Assembly: GCF_033807575.1 (NCBI RefSeq)
Contig: NC_084727.1
Span: 3,782,001-3,846,000, forward strand
Source: Cydia pomonella
Taxonomy: Eukaryota > Arthropoda > Insecta > Lepidoptera > Tortricidae
Direction of reading: 5' to 3'
DNA length: 64,000 nt
Under the pieces are notes generated by a model. It saw only the letters and a program-made list of their open reading frames with translations. It was not told the DNA's origin and ran no database searches. Shown one piece after another: positions 12,801 to 22,664 of the stretch (positions are counted from its first letter, which is position 1; each line of letters opens with the position of its first letter). Both the position numbers and the translations under genes were made by a program.

Positions 12801-15800
12801 AATTATCTGTTTACTTGCACGTGAAAAGTGATTCCACTGTCCTTGGAATTACTAGAATAACTTCTGCGCCACTTCACGACACATGAAGACATTTTTAATT
12901 ATAAAAAAAAACGTTTTTATAAACCGATTTAGTTATCCATCAGTGACTGTCATCTCGGTCGACATGAAGTTGCCAATCGAGTAATTTGTACCCCCGCCCA
13001 CCGTTGGGCTATAATTCGGCGGACAGAATGCTTCCATGTTTTATTTCCGTTCACTGATTTATCAATACCGCTACTTGACGCTAGATGTTACAAGTGTCGC
13101 GGCTGACGAAAAATGTGTTGTCAAAACAATTTACAACTAATATTACAAGCAGAACGAGTTTAAAATAGAGTTCCGGTTAATATATCAGCTTAAAATTGAG
13201 CATTAGAGTCCGCTGCGACATCTATTGTCAATTTTTCAACTAGCAGTACTGATGAATTCCGCTATTGACGCTAGTCGACTACGAAATAACTCGCGTTTTG
13301 GTAAGAAAACTGATGTATGGAGTTACCACTCTTTCTTTACATATTCTCAATGTGTCTGACCGAAGTTTCGGTTGCGGCCCAAAATAGAGCAAAACCGAAC
13401 CTTCCGTTTCGGCAAAAATCCGGTTTCTTCGGACACTAATAATTATCATTTACCTAAAGTACCGATGATATAATGATTTTTTCTGTTTTAGATGTAGAAT
13501 CATCGATTAAATCAGAGCTTAATGACTACGTGGGAGATGAGCAGCTGTTTGATGTGTCGTGTACACGTAAGTACCTTATCCTAACATACAATATGGCCGT
13601 GAGCATTATGATTTCACTGAAACAGACGTCATAGGGGTCGATTATTATGAGTAACAATTACATACATTTTGTTTGGCAAGTTGTGCTGGGAGCTCTCCAA
13701 ACTAGCAAAATGTTATCTAAATCTAACGAAAAAACAATTAACAAAATATAAATCAGCCCTAACTCAATCTTATAATTGATAGTTTATCTCAATGTAGTCG
13801 AAATAGATTTCTACGGAATCAGGTAGGAGGGCCATCATATTTAAAATTGTATTTATTTGGATATTTTATAGTATAGTCAAGTTAAGAAAAAGTATGGAAG
13901 TAAGTCGTGTAGTCGTGCTTTTTTTGGATTTGTTAGATGGCGCAACTAGATTGTTTCCCCCGAGTTGCACCGTTTCTATTATGTACGGAAGACCGTTAAA
14001 TTTTAGGTATAAACTATAAAGTGCCGTAATTTTGGAGTAAATTAAAAGCTATTAGGTTCAAGCTAAGTAGTGTATAGAGAACACCTTGGTGCATAGTATA
14101 TCTTAATTAAAAAGATGTGCAATGTATGATACCCTAAAAAAATTTTTTTTTTTCGATTGCGGCTCGAGGATAAGTCAGTCGGTTGGTGCAATCTCAAGTT
14201 AAGCTTTTTAAAGCATTATAAACATTCAGTTAACTTTGCACGCCTGGGCAAATTATGGAACATGTATTTTTAATTATTTTGTACATTGTGCTTCGGGGGA
14301 AATTAAGAGAGACGTGAAAATTTTAAAAACGGTACTTATCTAAAGACACTACATTTGCACTAAATAAAAAATAGATTTTTTTTACCGGAAGTTTGTCAAA
14401 AAGTAAATAGAATTAATCGCAACGAACTGCAAGCGAAGGTGGTTGGCAGCACGCGGCGCGGGGCGCGCGGGGCGGAGAGATAGCGCAGCGCGCAGCTAGG
14501 GTTTGCAATATCCGACAATTTTTCGGATCCGGATACATAGAAATAGGATATCAAGAACGACTGTCAAACTTCAAAAGTGTGACCAAAAATGAAATGCAAG
14601 TTTGTGCGTAAATTGTCTATGTGAGATCAAAAATAGTGATGTCATGTTACAACATATTAATAATCTATCGGTGTTTGACTGCTTTATCGACTACTTATTC
14701 AAATGTGTTTGATTGTATAAAAAATGTTATACGAGTAGGTATGAAGTCGCTTCCCTTATGGTCATATAGGGCCCAAAAGGTGCCTTTGATGAAACCAGCA
14801 TCATATTTTAGTATGTTGTTAAGCATGTTATTCTGACTAAAAACCATCGGGAGACAGTTTCTAACGTGGTTAAGTCACCAGTTATGACGTCATCAAAATG
14901 GCCGGTGCCGTGTTCAGAATATTGCGTATACCACAGCAATTATATCACATGTAAGCTTGTGTGGGGTGTCATAAAAAGCAAAATTAAATGCGCTACAATA
15001 TCGTTTATACATTTGACCTTGTAAATACCATAGTTTGCGAGAAATTTTAAGTTTTATTTAAATTTTCCCGAAAAAAAATCCGTTTTTTGTTTTCATCAAC
15101 TTTACTAGTAACTTTACAGGAAGACGTTGTATCAAGATATGAATGCTACATTAATAAGCTATAAAATTCCATTAAAATTTTGAAAATCGGTTTATAAACA
15201 AGCAAATTACACTATTTTTGTTCCATACCGGATGACACCACCAAGAGTCGGATGGCTGTTTCAATACAATTTGCAAGGCAAATGATGTTTAAGTAAAGGT
15301 AACTTAAAATATTTTCGATAAAAGTATTATTATCAAAATTAAGAATACTGAGATCGTTTTATTTTAATTTACTCCGGATCTAGCTAATTAAAGTTACACA
15401 CTAATTAAACAAAAATATTTTTTTTTTTACGTATTATTTTGTCCCAGAGCATGCACCTTCGCATACGCAAAGCATAGTGTATTTAAATCCGTGTTTTACT
15501 CCCCCACACCCTGTACAGCGTTCTTTGCACTTGCAAGACAATAGCTCCTTGCAGAGGTGTACGCTGGTCCATCATTTTTCTTTCGCCAAGCCTAGTTGCA
15601 AGAATCTAGCATTTGTGGGTCGCTATTCAGGTAAATTGGTCCCAATGTGGGTCTGTTAAGCCCTTTTTATATGCTGTAGGAGAGCATCCTGTTGAAGGAA
15701 TATACTCGATCGCTCTGGTTTTTCCTAAACAAGATCCTCCTCGCAGTATTTACATTACCTATTTGTGTCCCTACTGGGAAGTTATATGTAGGGTTTGCAA

Positions 15801-18800
15801 TTAGAATATTGTGATATTCTAATTATTCGAATATCCACCAAAATAAATATCCGAATAAACTGATTTAGATAACACAGAAATAACGTTTTTAACTATGTTT
15901 TAATACAATGATATCACCCCAACTAATTTTAAATGATTACTTGATTACTATAATAGCTAACATAATGTTATCTCTAAAACCGTACTTAATAAGGAGGGTT
16001 TATATCTGGATTAGCTGGTGCATAGTTGGAAATACATCCAATGCCTCACCTCGTGTTCATTCGTCATGAAATACTAACTATGCTCTCATAACTCCACGCT
16101 AGTTGGATACTCCGAGGGCGTTGTAAGGCTACTCTAGCTCCCTTTTTTTCCTACGCTTTCATCTTCTCTATCTTCATCTCTGATAGGTCCCAGAATATTC
16201 CGCCAGAATTTCGTCTTCTTCACTAAGAACTTGTTCTTTTTTTTCTGATTCAGAGTCCAAGTGTAATACTTACCGATGTTATTCATCAAAATCTAATTAT
16301 TGTCTTATAGACTTGAATCATGGACAGTCTACTGATCAGCTTGGACACTAGAACTCGGCGAAGCGCTGCTGAGCATCTTAGGGCATTTTGGATTCGAACA
16401 TCTATCTCCTCTTCCCGATTACTTTAGGTAGGTCTTTTCTTTTCGATCTGCGGTGGCAGCATGGTTCTATTTTTATCACTTGTCACTATGCCCTTCATGA
16501 CAAATGATAAAGAGCCGACCATCTTAGCCCTATTCATTTGGAGATATTCTAGTGGTTGATTATCAGACCAATTTTCTCTCCTTCCTACTCTACTATCCTA
16601 GCCTTGGCCTTCCGGTTGCTTTTGTTTTGAGCCTATAGCCCCAAGTCATCAAGATATCCAATGATCTAATGTTTGCATTGCATTAAGCAACATTCGCATT
16701 CATTGTATAAAGTTACTGCGTGACATGATGTACCTATCAAAATTGATGTGCTGTTAGTATTTGAATTGATTAAATATATGAAAATACTATATTTAAATGA
16801 CAAAATGGTATGAAATTATTCATAAATTTCATTAGAAAATTGTTCCGGTTATAGGTCAATAACCATATTTAACGGATCCGTAATATCCGGATCTTATGAC
16901 CCGATATCCGGATATTTCGGATATCCGGATCTCAAACCCTACGCGCAGCGATTGTTCCGAGACAGTTTGTTTGACACTTTTGACGGGCAACGAGCACAAA
17001 TCTTTCTTCTGGCATTAAAACGGAACTATTGTTTTAAACAATATTGAGTGAACTAAGTAGTCTAACGTTTTCGTAAGTATATGGAAAAACGCGATTTTTC
17101 GAATTCAACAAACATTGAGCGTACCTGTATTTAATTTGTTGACTGTCTGTCTGCATACTCAGAAACCCTACTATTTTTGCAGTACATGCCACTACTCGTG
17201 CCTCAAGAGCCGTGCTTCGTCGGTGCATCTACGCGCGTTCCTTCTCTTGCCAAGTTGCCACTAATCACGCGCTTGTCGCTTCTGTGTATTTATTGCTCTA
17301 CGTTTTTGGTACTTGATTACAAAACTGCATGTTCCGTATAAAAATGCCAATTTTTTATGGGGTGCGAATGTAAACAAAATCAAATGAATATGATTGCATC
17401 AATTTCCAATAGTATTAAAATTTCCCCCGAAGTACAACGACAGTAAAACATGAAAAACTACTTTCCGGGTGTCGCACCATGGTGCGAATTTGACATTGGA
17501 TTTAGATATTTTTTCTAATTATTTACTCAATTTGCACCGAGTACATTACTTTCCCCAGACCCGCAATGGCCAAAATAGATTTTTTTTAATGTTGTTTTTT
17601 TTTTGCCTGTTCCGTAGCTTAAATTAACATAAATAACACGTGCGAATTTAGATATAAGTGTTGTAAAACGTACGCCAAATTACACCGAGTACACCTTTTT
17701 TCTCTTCTTAGTTATAACCATTACATTATTTTCAGCCGATTTCACCCCTTTCCGGGGGGGTGAATATAGTAACGATTGTATAAAGTTCGATTTTTAGCCC
17801 ATACAAAACAATCCGTAGTGATTTTATTAGTCCTTAGAATTAGTTCCTGACTTTAGTGAAATTTGAGTTAATTTGACCGTACTATTAATGTTATTTGAGT
17901 TTCTACATTATTTCGATCTAAATAATGAAAAAAGTGTTGTATATAACTAAATAAAATGGTCAACATATTAAATATTATGTTATTGTGTCTAGTCGCGGCT
18001 GTCAAGGTAGCGCCGGTGCAGTCTGTCGGCCGCGCGAGGCAGCTCTCGCCGGCTAGCTCCGTGAGGCTCGAGGCGAGTCCCGTGACGTCACACCACGACC
18101 CGGCGCCCGCCACGAGGCAACTGTCGCCGGCTAGCTCCGTGAGGCTCGAGGCGAGTCCCGTGACGTCACACCACGACGCGGCGCCCGCCACGAGGCAACT
18201 GTCGCCGGCTAGCTCCGTGAGGCTCAAGGCGAGTCCCGTGACGTCACACCACGATCCGGCGCCTGCCACGAGGCAACTGTCGCCGGCTAGCTCCGTGAGG
18301 CTCCAGCCGAGTCCCGTGACGTCACACCACGACCCGGCGCCCGCCACGAGGCAACTGTCGCCGACTAGCTCCGTGAGGCTCGAGGCGAGTCCCGTGACGT
18401 CACACCACGACCCGGCGCCCGCCACGAGGCAACTGTCGCCGGCTAGCTCCGTGAGGCTCGAGCCGAGTCCCGTGACGTCACACCACGACCCGGCGCCCGC
18501 CACGAGGCAACTGTCGCCGGCTAGCTCCGTGAGGCTCGAGGCGAGTCCCGTGACGTCACACCACGACCCGGCGCCCGCCACGAGGCAACTGTCGCCGGCT
18601 AGCTCCGTGAGGCTCGAGGCGAGTCCCGTGACGTCACACCACGACCCGGCGCCCGCCACGAGGCAACTCGGACAAATAAATAACCAGCTCATAGACACTA
18701 ATGCAGTGTATTCATGCAAAATCTGTTTACAAAAGTTCTCAAATAAAACTCTGTTCAACCGACATGTACATACTCACATGGAATACAAAACATACATCTG

Positions 18801-19725
18801 TGATATGTGTAATTTGAAATGCAGACAGAAATCAGTTTTAATTACACATATTTTTAAGGTACATATGAAAAAACACATGTGCAAAGTTTGTAACAAAAAA
18901 TTCGACAAAATTGATTCATTAAACAAACATCAAAGACTTCACACTGATGACAAACCATACCAATGTAAGGTATGTGATAAGAAATTTGCACGTATTGCAT
19001 ATTTATATTTACACAAAAGAGTTCACAGTGATGAAAGACGATACAAGTGTGAAGAATGCAACAAACAATTCAAACATATAAGTGGGATTAAAAGACATAT
19101 GAAAATGCACACCGGAGACAAAAGATTTAGCTGTGATCAATGCGGCAAACGTTTTATAACAAACAGCACTTTAACTATGCACAAAAGAGTTCACACACGT
19201 CAGAAATTATATAAGTGTGATGAATGTGACAAAGTATTCGGATATAGAAATTCTTTAGTTATTCATAAAATAAGACATGCTCGAGATGATATGTACAGCT
19301 GCAACTTTTGCGACGAGAAATTTCCACTAATATACCTTTTAGGTAAACATAAAAAGAAACACATAGGAGAAAAGGCGCATTGCTGCGAAGAATGTAACAA
19401 GAGATTTAAGACAAAAGCTGAATTAGATGCCCATAAAATAGCGCACAGTGGAGATAGACCATATATCTGTGACAGGTGTGGTAAGCAATTTAAACGTGAA
19501 CATAATTTAGATCAACATAAAAAAAATCATGAAGAAAAATCTCACAGTTGTAATAAATGTAACAAGCGATTCACACACAAACATCAGTTGCAAGCGCATG
19601 AGCGAACTCACACTAAAGAAAAACCATATATTTGCGAAGAATGTGGTGCGCGGTTCGCACAAAATTATATTTTACAGAAACATAAACAAATTCATTTTGA
19701 AAAGGTGCCCGGTGACAGGAAGTGA
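6692..19725 (+). CDS. ZAD plus C2H2 zinc-finger protein, multi-exon gene
   Basis: Exons are inferred from consensus splice sites with matching phase: 6692-6820, 7045-7186, 7762-7827, 13492-13566 and 17993-19725. An optional cassette is 11684-12301. Without the cassette the product is 714 residues; with it, 920. The first two exons give a zinc-finger-associated domain with cysteine pairs C7-x2-C10 and ICKVC, followed by LREACLFKMQVQHCQAEL, the usual arthropod ZAD ending. Exons 3 and 4 are an acidic linker. The last exon encodes eight 26-residue repeats and twelve C2H2 fingers. In insects such proteins are nuclear, dimerise through the ZAD and bind DNA through the fingers; the targets here are unknown. 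The start was chosen because it lies directly before the first ZAD cysteine. An antisense LINE and large repeats lie in the introns. Expression and exon use are inferred. Confidence 0.85.
7045..7186 (+). CDS. Zinc-finger gene exon 2 (ZAD, second half)
   Basis: The acceptor is CATCTTGCAG and the donor GTAAAT. The exon encodes the second cysteine pair in GGICKVCLGRLREACLFKMQ and ends in phase 1. It fits the helical end of arthropod ZADs. Confidence 0.85.
7195..7650. repeat. Likely mobile-element debris in intron 2
   Basis: There is no coding support. The stretch has repeat-like features: ATGGAGACCATCAGGTGGGC, GGACAAACTTTC, and a local inverted repeat of GCATAAAATCCTTATGCG with GCATAAGGACTG. 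I could not define the borders. Confidence 0.35.
7762..7827 (+). CDS. Zinc-finger gene exon 3 (acidic linker)
   Basis: This is a 66-nt exon entered in phase 1 after TATATTTAAG and left in phase 1 at GTAAGT. It encodes DEEAFDESPEDGPYNESPES, acidic and serine-rich as is common between a ZAD and its fingers. Confidence 0.75.
7889..10540 (-). mobile_element. RTE-like LINE, 5'-truncated, antisense in intron 3
   Basis: On the minus strand an 832-residue open frame (10451 to 7953) holds the end of an APE-type endonuclease (IGDFNAKIG, SDHRLL) and a full reverse transcriptase. The RT shows RPISLLSS, YSKAFDSITH, RQGDPISPKLF and the catalytic FADD. The C-terminus (KKKWIDDI, DWLQKAKDRDEW) is typical of RTE elements. 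Upstream the frame continues 22 codons, including QAYAPTE of the endonuclease, before an in-frame TAA at 10518-10520. The first part of the endonuclease is missing, so the copy is dead by 5' truncation. The 3' end abuts a TTA microsatellite at 7891-7910, the usual short-repeat tail of RTE. The intact RT suggests a recent insertion. Confidence 0.9.
7953..10451 (-). CDS. LINE endonuclease/reverse transcriptase (partial ORF2)
   Basis: This is the enzymatic part of the LINE. By family it would nick target DNA and copy element RNA at the nick (target-primed reverse transcription). The endonuclease half retains the late catalytic motifs IGDFNAK and SDHR but lacks the N-terminal portion. Reverse transcriptase blocks run from about residue 330 to 600, with FADD as the active site. 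No RNase H is recognised. It is on the strand opposite to the host gene. Confidence 0.85.
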   Translation of the reverse strand: MQKFYDDLKNAQDTQDTNVLVIGDFNAKIGQPRKFENLIMGKYGYGKRNERGEWLLQCAREQHLSIMNTYFKKKQQRRWTWVSPDNKTKNEIDYILCNKPKQITNVEVLNKLSFPSDHRLLRSSFLLEAPKKSRKAYRSLPKPPTTEQEKTKYLQHLNDNLITYLLNKKHTNTQTYYDNLETAITSSLKINKDEQKKKKILRQETIELVNKRTELLAIENKSKEIKSEIKKIFKKTNKAIKKDYRSHRQETIKRNLVTYRSSKRAYKELKSHKDWIQKLQNQERETKNRKDVITHATNFYQDLYKKPDKEPDNTTFLESKQNNQDIVEPISELEISKHISHLKPEKSPGPDNISNEALKIGAPLLVPYLAQLYNMVLEQETVPKQWCSSDIILLYKKGNPLDVSNYRPISLLSSVYKLFTSILQTRLTPSIDAHQPIEQAGFRSGYSTIDHIHTLDQVMGKYIEYNYPLYIAFIDYSKAFDSITHSSIWRALKTCEINQTYINILINIYSQSVSRVKMERKGEEIAIGKGVRQGDPISPKLFIAVLEQVFKNIQWKNKGISILNKRLTHLRFADDIIIFAESATQLEDMMNTLDKESKKVGLHMNTSKTKAMTNSRRRLINVAGTEIDYVNEYIYLGKHISFSPSNNEEEVDRRINTAWKKFWSQKEILKGEYSIAHKKIVMDTCILPSLTYGSQTWTYTKKVRKAITTCQRSMERSILNIRKIQKIRSEIIRQKTKLTDALQQALHLKWQWAGHVARYKDKRWTLVTTKWTGPAGRRLRRRPKKKWIDDIYSVAGKDWLQKAKDRDEWRKSEEAFTQQMGSAVSPKTNLKN
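10600..11228 (+). mobile_element. 3' UTR and tail of a second, unrelated LINE
   Basis: The end reads TTGACTTGTAAAAGAGCCCT, then GCCTACTTGCAGAATAAA and GAATTTT repeats, a non-LTR retrotransposon tail on the plus strand. Upstream, a block of about 130 bp (10678-10812) is repeated at 10922-11048. Each block carries three short inverted repeats: TTGGAG with CTCCAA, GGGGA with TCTCC, and GGAGAC with GTCTC. No coding part is attached. Confidence 0.6.
11229..11683. other. Intron sequence, no separate feature seen
   Basis: The DNA lies between the LINE tail and the cassette exon. Open frames on both strands here run into the repeat exon or are random. Confidence 0.4.
11684..12301 (+). CDS. Putative cassette exon made of a 27-nt coding repeat
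   Basis: The acceptor TCAATGACTTCAG (AG at 11682-11683) and donor CCCG|GTGACG bound a stop-free exon of 618 nt. It is entered and left in phase 1, exactly what exons 3 and 4 require, so it can be included or skipped without shifting frame. Its start (SSRAMQQLALACSVRLE) resembles the repeat of the last exon (ATRQLSPASSVRLE), and both continue to PVTSH or AVTSH. The bulk is 18 copies of VTSHRRPSP. The donor is weak, and inclusion needs RNA evidence. The alternative is a non-coding intronic minisatellite. Confidence 0.5.
11791..12276 (+). repeat. 27-bp tandem array, 18 units, 13 with TGACGTCA
   Basis: There are eighteen units with an exact 27-bp period. The consensus is GTGACGTCACACC followed by GCCGGCCGAGCCCC. 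Thirteen units contain the palindromic cAMP-response element TGACGTCA. Four (units 5, 8, 9, 12) carry TGACGTACC instead, and one (unit 17) has TGAAGTCA. Because 27 is a multiple of three and no unit holds a stop, several frames on both strands stay open. Confidence 0.95.
12302..13057. other. Intron, no feature recognised
   Basis: AT-rich sequence with no supportable exon or repeat. Confidence 0.4.
13058..13345. mobile_element. Fragment of a foldback MITE (same family as 45729-46131)
   Basis: The stretch from ATTTATCAATACCGCTACTT through AAAAATGTGTTGTCAAAA to GGTAAGAAAACTGATGTATG matches the right part of the element at 45729-46131. The left terminus is missing here. Confidence 0.65.
13492..13566 (+). 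CDS. Zinc-finger gene exon 4 (linker)
   Basis: The acceptor is TTTTTTCTGTTTTAG and the donor GTAAGT, phase 1 in and phase 1 out. The exon encodes VESSIKSELNDYVGDEQLFD. IKSE fits the SUMO-attachment pattern (hydrophobic-K-x-E) often found in such linkers; modification is inferred. Confidence 0.75.
13567..14489. other. Intron, no gene seen
   Basis: Repeat-like AT-rich DNA. CTTCGGGGGAAATT at 14291 has a reverse-complement partner (AATTTCCCCCGAAG) near 17418, hinting at an old inverted pair around the next element. Confidence 0.35.
14490..16950. mobile_element. Possible DNA-element pair with inverted TAGGGTTTG ends
   Basis: The left end reads TAGGGTTTGCAATATCCG and the right end, on the other strand, TAGGGTTTGAGATCCGGATA. 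ATATCCGGATAT-type palindromes cluster near the right end (16870-16940), and a third TAGGGTTTGCAATTAGAATA lies at 15790. I see no transposase. It may be one decayed element of about 2.4 kb or several related small ones. Confidence 0.4.
16951..17992. other. Intron 4, distal part
   Basis: No gene is supportable. The segment GTGCGAATTT occurs more than once and suggests repeat debris. Confidence 0.35.
17993..19725 (+). CDS. Zinc-finger gene last exon: 26-residue repeats plus twelve C2H2 fingers
   Basis: An acceptor GTGTCTAG precedes TC GCG GCT, which restores the phase-1 frame from exon 4. Residues from QLSPASSVRLEASPVTSHHD form eight 26-residue repeats (18040-18663). Twelve C2H2 fingers follow (18715-19695), from CKICLQKF to CEECGARF, mostly with C-x2-C and H-x3-H spacing. 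The second finger has a Cys in place of the usual core Phe (CDMCNLKC) and H-x4-H spacing. Linkers are TGEKP-like but mostly degenerate (TGDKR, TDDKP, TKEKP). The stop is TGA at 19723. An upstream in-frame ATG at 17956 gives a hydrophobic start (VNILNIMLLCLVAAVKV), so a separate short transcript cannot be excluded. Confidence 0.85.
18040..18663 (+). repeat. 78-bp coding tandem array, 8 units, each with TGACGTCA
   Basis: There are eight units of exactly 78 bp. Each contains CCCGTGACGTCACACC, identical over 16 bases to the core of many units in the 27-bp array at 11791-12276. Variation between units is limited to a few substitutions (for example E to K or Q, A to P, P to A). The antisense strand is also open across the array. 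Confidence 0.95.
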
Positions 19726-20173
19726 ACGAAAGTTATTAATGGTGAAGATTAATAAAAAATAGTGTATCAAAGGTGCTTCAGTGTGCAAATAAAATCTAAT
19801 TATAAAACATTATATTTTGTATATTAAGGTTTATACCACTCTTACTAAATCATCAACATAAAGAATATGATATAAAGTTCATACTACGGGTGAATCAATG
19901 TTTGTCATTCAAACATCAGTTGCAAGCGCATGAGCGAACTCACACTAAAGAAAAACCATATATTTGCGAAGAATGTGGTGCGCGATTCGCACATAATTAT
20001 ATTTTACAGAAACATAAACAAATTCATTTTGAAAAGGTGCCCGGTGACAGGAAGTGAACGAAAGTTATTAATAGTGAAGATTAATAAAAAATAGTGTATC
20101 AAAGGTGCTTCAGTGTGCAAATAAAATATAATTATAAAACATTATATTTTGTATATTAAGGTTTATACCACTC
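19579..20173 (+). repeat. 332-bp tandem duplication of the gene's 3' end
   Basis: Bases 19579-19841 (end of finger 11, all of finger 12, stop, 3' UTR, poly-A signal) recur at 19911-20173 with an offset of 332. Differences are few (AATTAT context, A/G changes). The second copy has no fingers upstream in frame, so it is a partial gene copy that may serve as an extended UTR or second poly-A site. Confidence 0.9.
19788..19793 (+). terminator. Polyadenylation signal AATAAA of the zinc-finger gene
   Basis: AATAAA lies 62 bases after the stop in GTGTGCAAATAAAATC. An identical signal is repeated at 20120-20125 in the downstream duplication. Confidence 0.7.
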
Positions 20174-20440
20174 GTGGATCAATGTTTGTTATTATTGTTC
20201 GGGTCAAATCTCACAAGCTAAATTAGACCCACTTCCCATTTTTAAATTGGTTGAAACTTCACATACATGATGTTTACATAACCATTTTGCCTTGTATAGC
20301 AATGAAATCCGTAAAGCTCGAGCATATGCTGCCAGCTCGCTAGCCAAGTCATAAAATATAAGACCCAATATTGCTTTCTCAGCATTTTCAGAAGAATGGC
20401 GTTACGTAAGCGACATTCTCGTGGAATGCCCAATATATGA

Positions 20441-21037
20441 GTTAGGCAAAGAAAAATTTAAATAGAGGTGTATTGTCAAAGAAAACTTTCTAGCTATATA
20501 AATTTACTGCCATCTTTCGACACATGATTAAAACTTTAAGAACGCCATTTGATTTGGATCTTTATTGTTTTACTGATATGTGTTATATATCAAAGCTATG
20601 ACAGCATCGTTTCGAGCGATGGCGCCATAACCTTTAGGTTTAAATTTTACACATATTCTTCTTCCTCGCGTTGTCCCAGCATTTTGCCAAGGCTCATGGA
20701 GCCTGGGGTCCGCTTGACAACTAATCCCAAGATTTGGCGTAGGCACTAGTTTTTACGAAAGCGACTGCCATCTGACCTTCCAACCCAGAGGGTAAACTAG
20801 TCCTTATTGGGATTAGTCCGGTTTCCTCACGATGTTTTCCTTCACCGAAAAGCGACTGGTAAATATCAAATGATATTTCGTACATAAGTTCCTAAAATGA
20901 ACACATACACAGTGAAAGAATAAGGATCAAAGTCAAATGGCGTCCTAAGTTTTAGTCATGTGTCGAAAGATGGCAAAAATGTATGTAGCTAAAAAGTTTT
21001 CTTTAACAATACATCTCTATTTCAAATTCTCTTTGCG
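20441..21037. mobile_element. Foldback MITE, family A, long copy
   Basis: The left arm AAATAGAGGTGTATTGTCAA, then ACTGCCATCTTTCGACACAT, is mirrored on the right by ATGTGTCGAAAGATGGC and TCTATTTCAAATTCTCTTTG. Family copies also lie at 42318-42425, 46202-46514 and 47622-48010. No transposase is present. This copy is longer because of a middle segment. Confidence 0.75.
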
Positions 21038-21096
21038 CCCCAGCCGCATCGCCGTCCTAGCCATGATCGCAGGCCGGCTGGACAGCCCCTACACGA

Positions 21097-21502
21097 GTCA
21101 CTGTGCAAATGTTCACGTAAGGCTGCCATTAATTGACTGGCGGATTTTATATAATAATCTAATTGTAATGTAATGGAAACTGAATGGCATAGTTAGTTTT
21201 CAAAAAATATATTATAATACTATTTTTATAGTAAAAAGTAATTAAATGGTAAATAATAGCCTTATTGGGCGAATTAACTTTTCTGTTGTTATCTTGTCCA
21301 GTCACTGTGCAAATGTTCACGTAAGGCTGCCAGTAATTGATTAGCGGATTTTATATAATAATGTAATTGTAATGTAATGGAAACTGAATGGCATAGTTAA
21401 TTTCCAAAAAATATATTATAATACTATTTTTATAGTAAAAAGTAATTAAATGGTAAATAATAGCCTTATTGGGCGAATTAACTTTTCTGTTGTTATCTTG
21501 TC
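21097..21502. repeat. 203-bp tandem duplication
   Basis: GTCACTGTGCAAATGTTCAC starts both copies (21097 and 21300), and both end TTGTTATCTTGTCC. They differ at few bases. The content is non-coding. Confidence 0.9.
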
Positions 21503-22660
21503 CCGTTGTTCAAGAGACAAAATGTTGGCACTTGTTTGAAGATATGTATGATTTACTAACATGCTCAGTGGATGGCCTGTTATATCGTAGAAATGGCATA
21601 AAACTATCACAAAAATGTATGTTTGATTTAAATACCATAAAATGAAATTTCATGAGTGGTTGTACAAGCAGGGTTTTTGGTGTCTCAACCTTTTTTATTT
21701 CTCAAGGCACGGGAATTCTCGACCAGGATTTCTCGAGTATCTTGAGGAATTTTGAAAGTTTCAAAAATCATGTTTCTTTTTTTTACTGTATTGCTAATCA
21801 GATTAATAGGAGTCGTAGGTGAGATCAATAATGTCGTAAATTATAAGTTACCATAAATTGCATTTCATAAATATTAATTCAATAATAAAGAAATAAATAA
21901 ATAACTATAGGGGTGATATGCTATATAATATTTCATTAATTTCAGTGATTGTACACTTTTGTTTGTGTTTGTCATTCATTCACCGTTACTTCTGTTTTAC
22001 TCATTTCCTCAAAGGTTAACTGGAAGAGATCCCATACAAGGATAAGTTCGCCTTTGTTGTATTTAATTTACTCTGTAACTGTGTTTTTCGTGTTTTTATT
22101 TCTATGTACGATAAAGTATATACGTACATACATAATATGTTATTGTATTAGACAAGAATATTCCAGTCAATTCATTTAACTCGATGAAATATACAGAAGT
22201 TTTACTATGTAATATACTAGAACATTTAAAATTACATTAGTTACTTTGCTACTCGCATCTTAGTTTAGTATTACATAGTTTACTTACATATTAATTGTTT
22301 AGTTTATACTTTGTAGCCATCATAGTTTTGCTTTTAGCTTCTAGGTAATCACTAAGGAAGAGCGGTGTTCCTTAACACAGGTATTTATCCAACCTGTATT
22401 TTGTTAAATATGCTTGTGAGAGAATAAATCATTTTTTCAAATAATTTTTTCATTTTTTTCATTTCATTTTTCATAATATGACTAGACCTAGAGATTTTTC
22501 TAGCACGAACAAGGCAACGCAAGAGACTTCCTTCCGATATTTAGTTTATAGATATATTGTATTATCAAATATACAGAGATTGCCCTCCAAATGGCCATTG
22601 CACAATAAAACCACCATACAGGTTTGTTTACATGATTCTCATAGTAATCTATCAATTTTT
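21503..22660. other. No gene seen
   Basis: AT-rich DNA. Open frames are short and lack any domain. Confidence 0.4.
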
Positions 22661-22664
22661 AGGG

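Noticed and set aside
17868..18758. Long antisense open frame with GSWCDVTGL repeats
   Set aside because: It is the reverse of the 78-bp coding array. The sense strand has fingers, splice phase and a stop in proper context.
21044..21116. Exon-like segment RIAVLAMIAGRLDSPYTSHC
   Set aside because: It borders a foldback element and the 203-bp tandem duplication. No family match, and the frame does not join the nearby protease exons sensibly.
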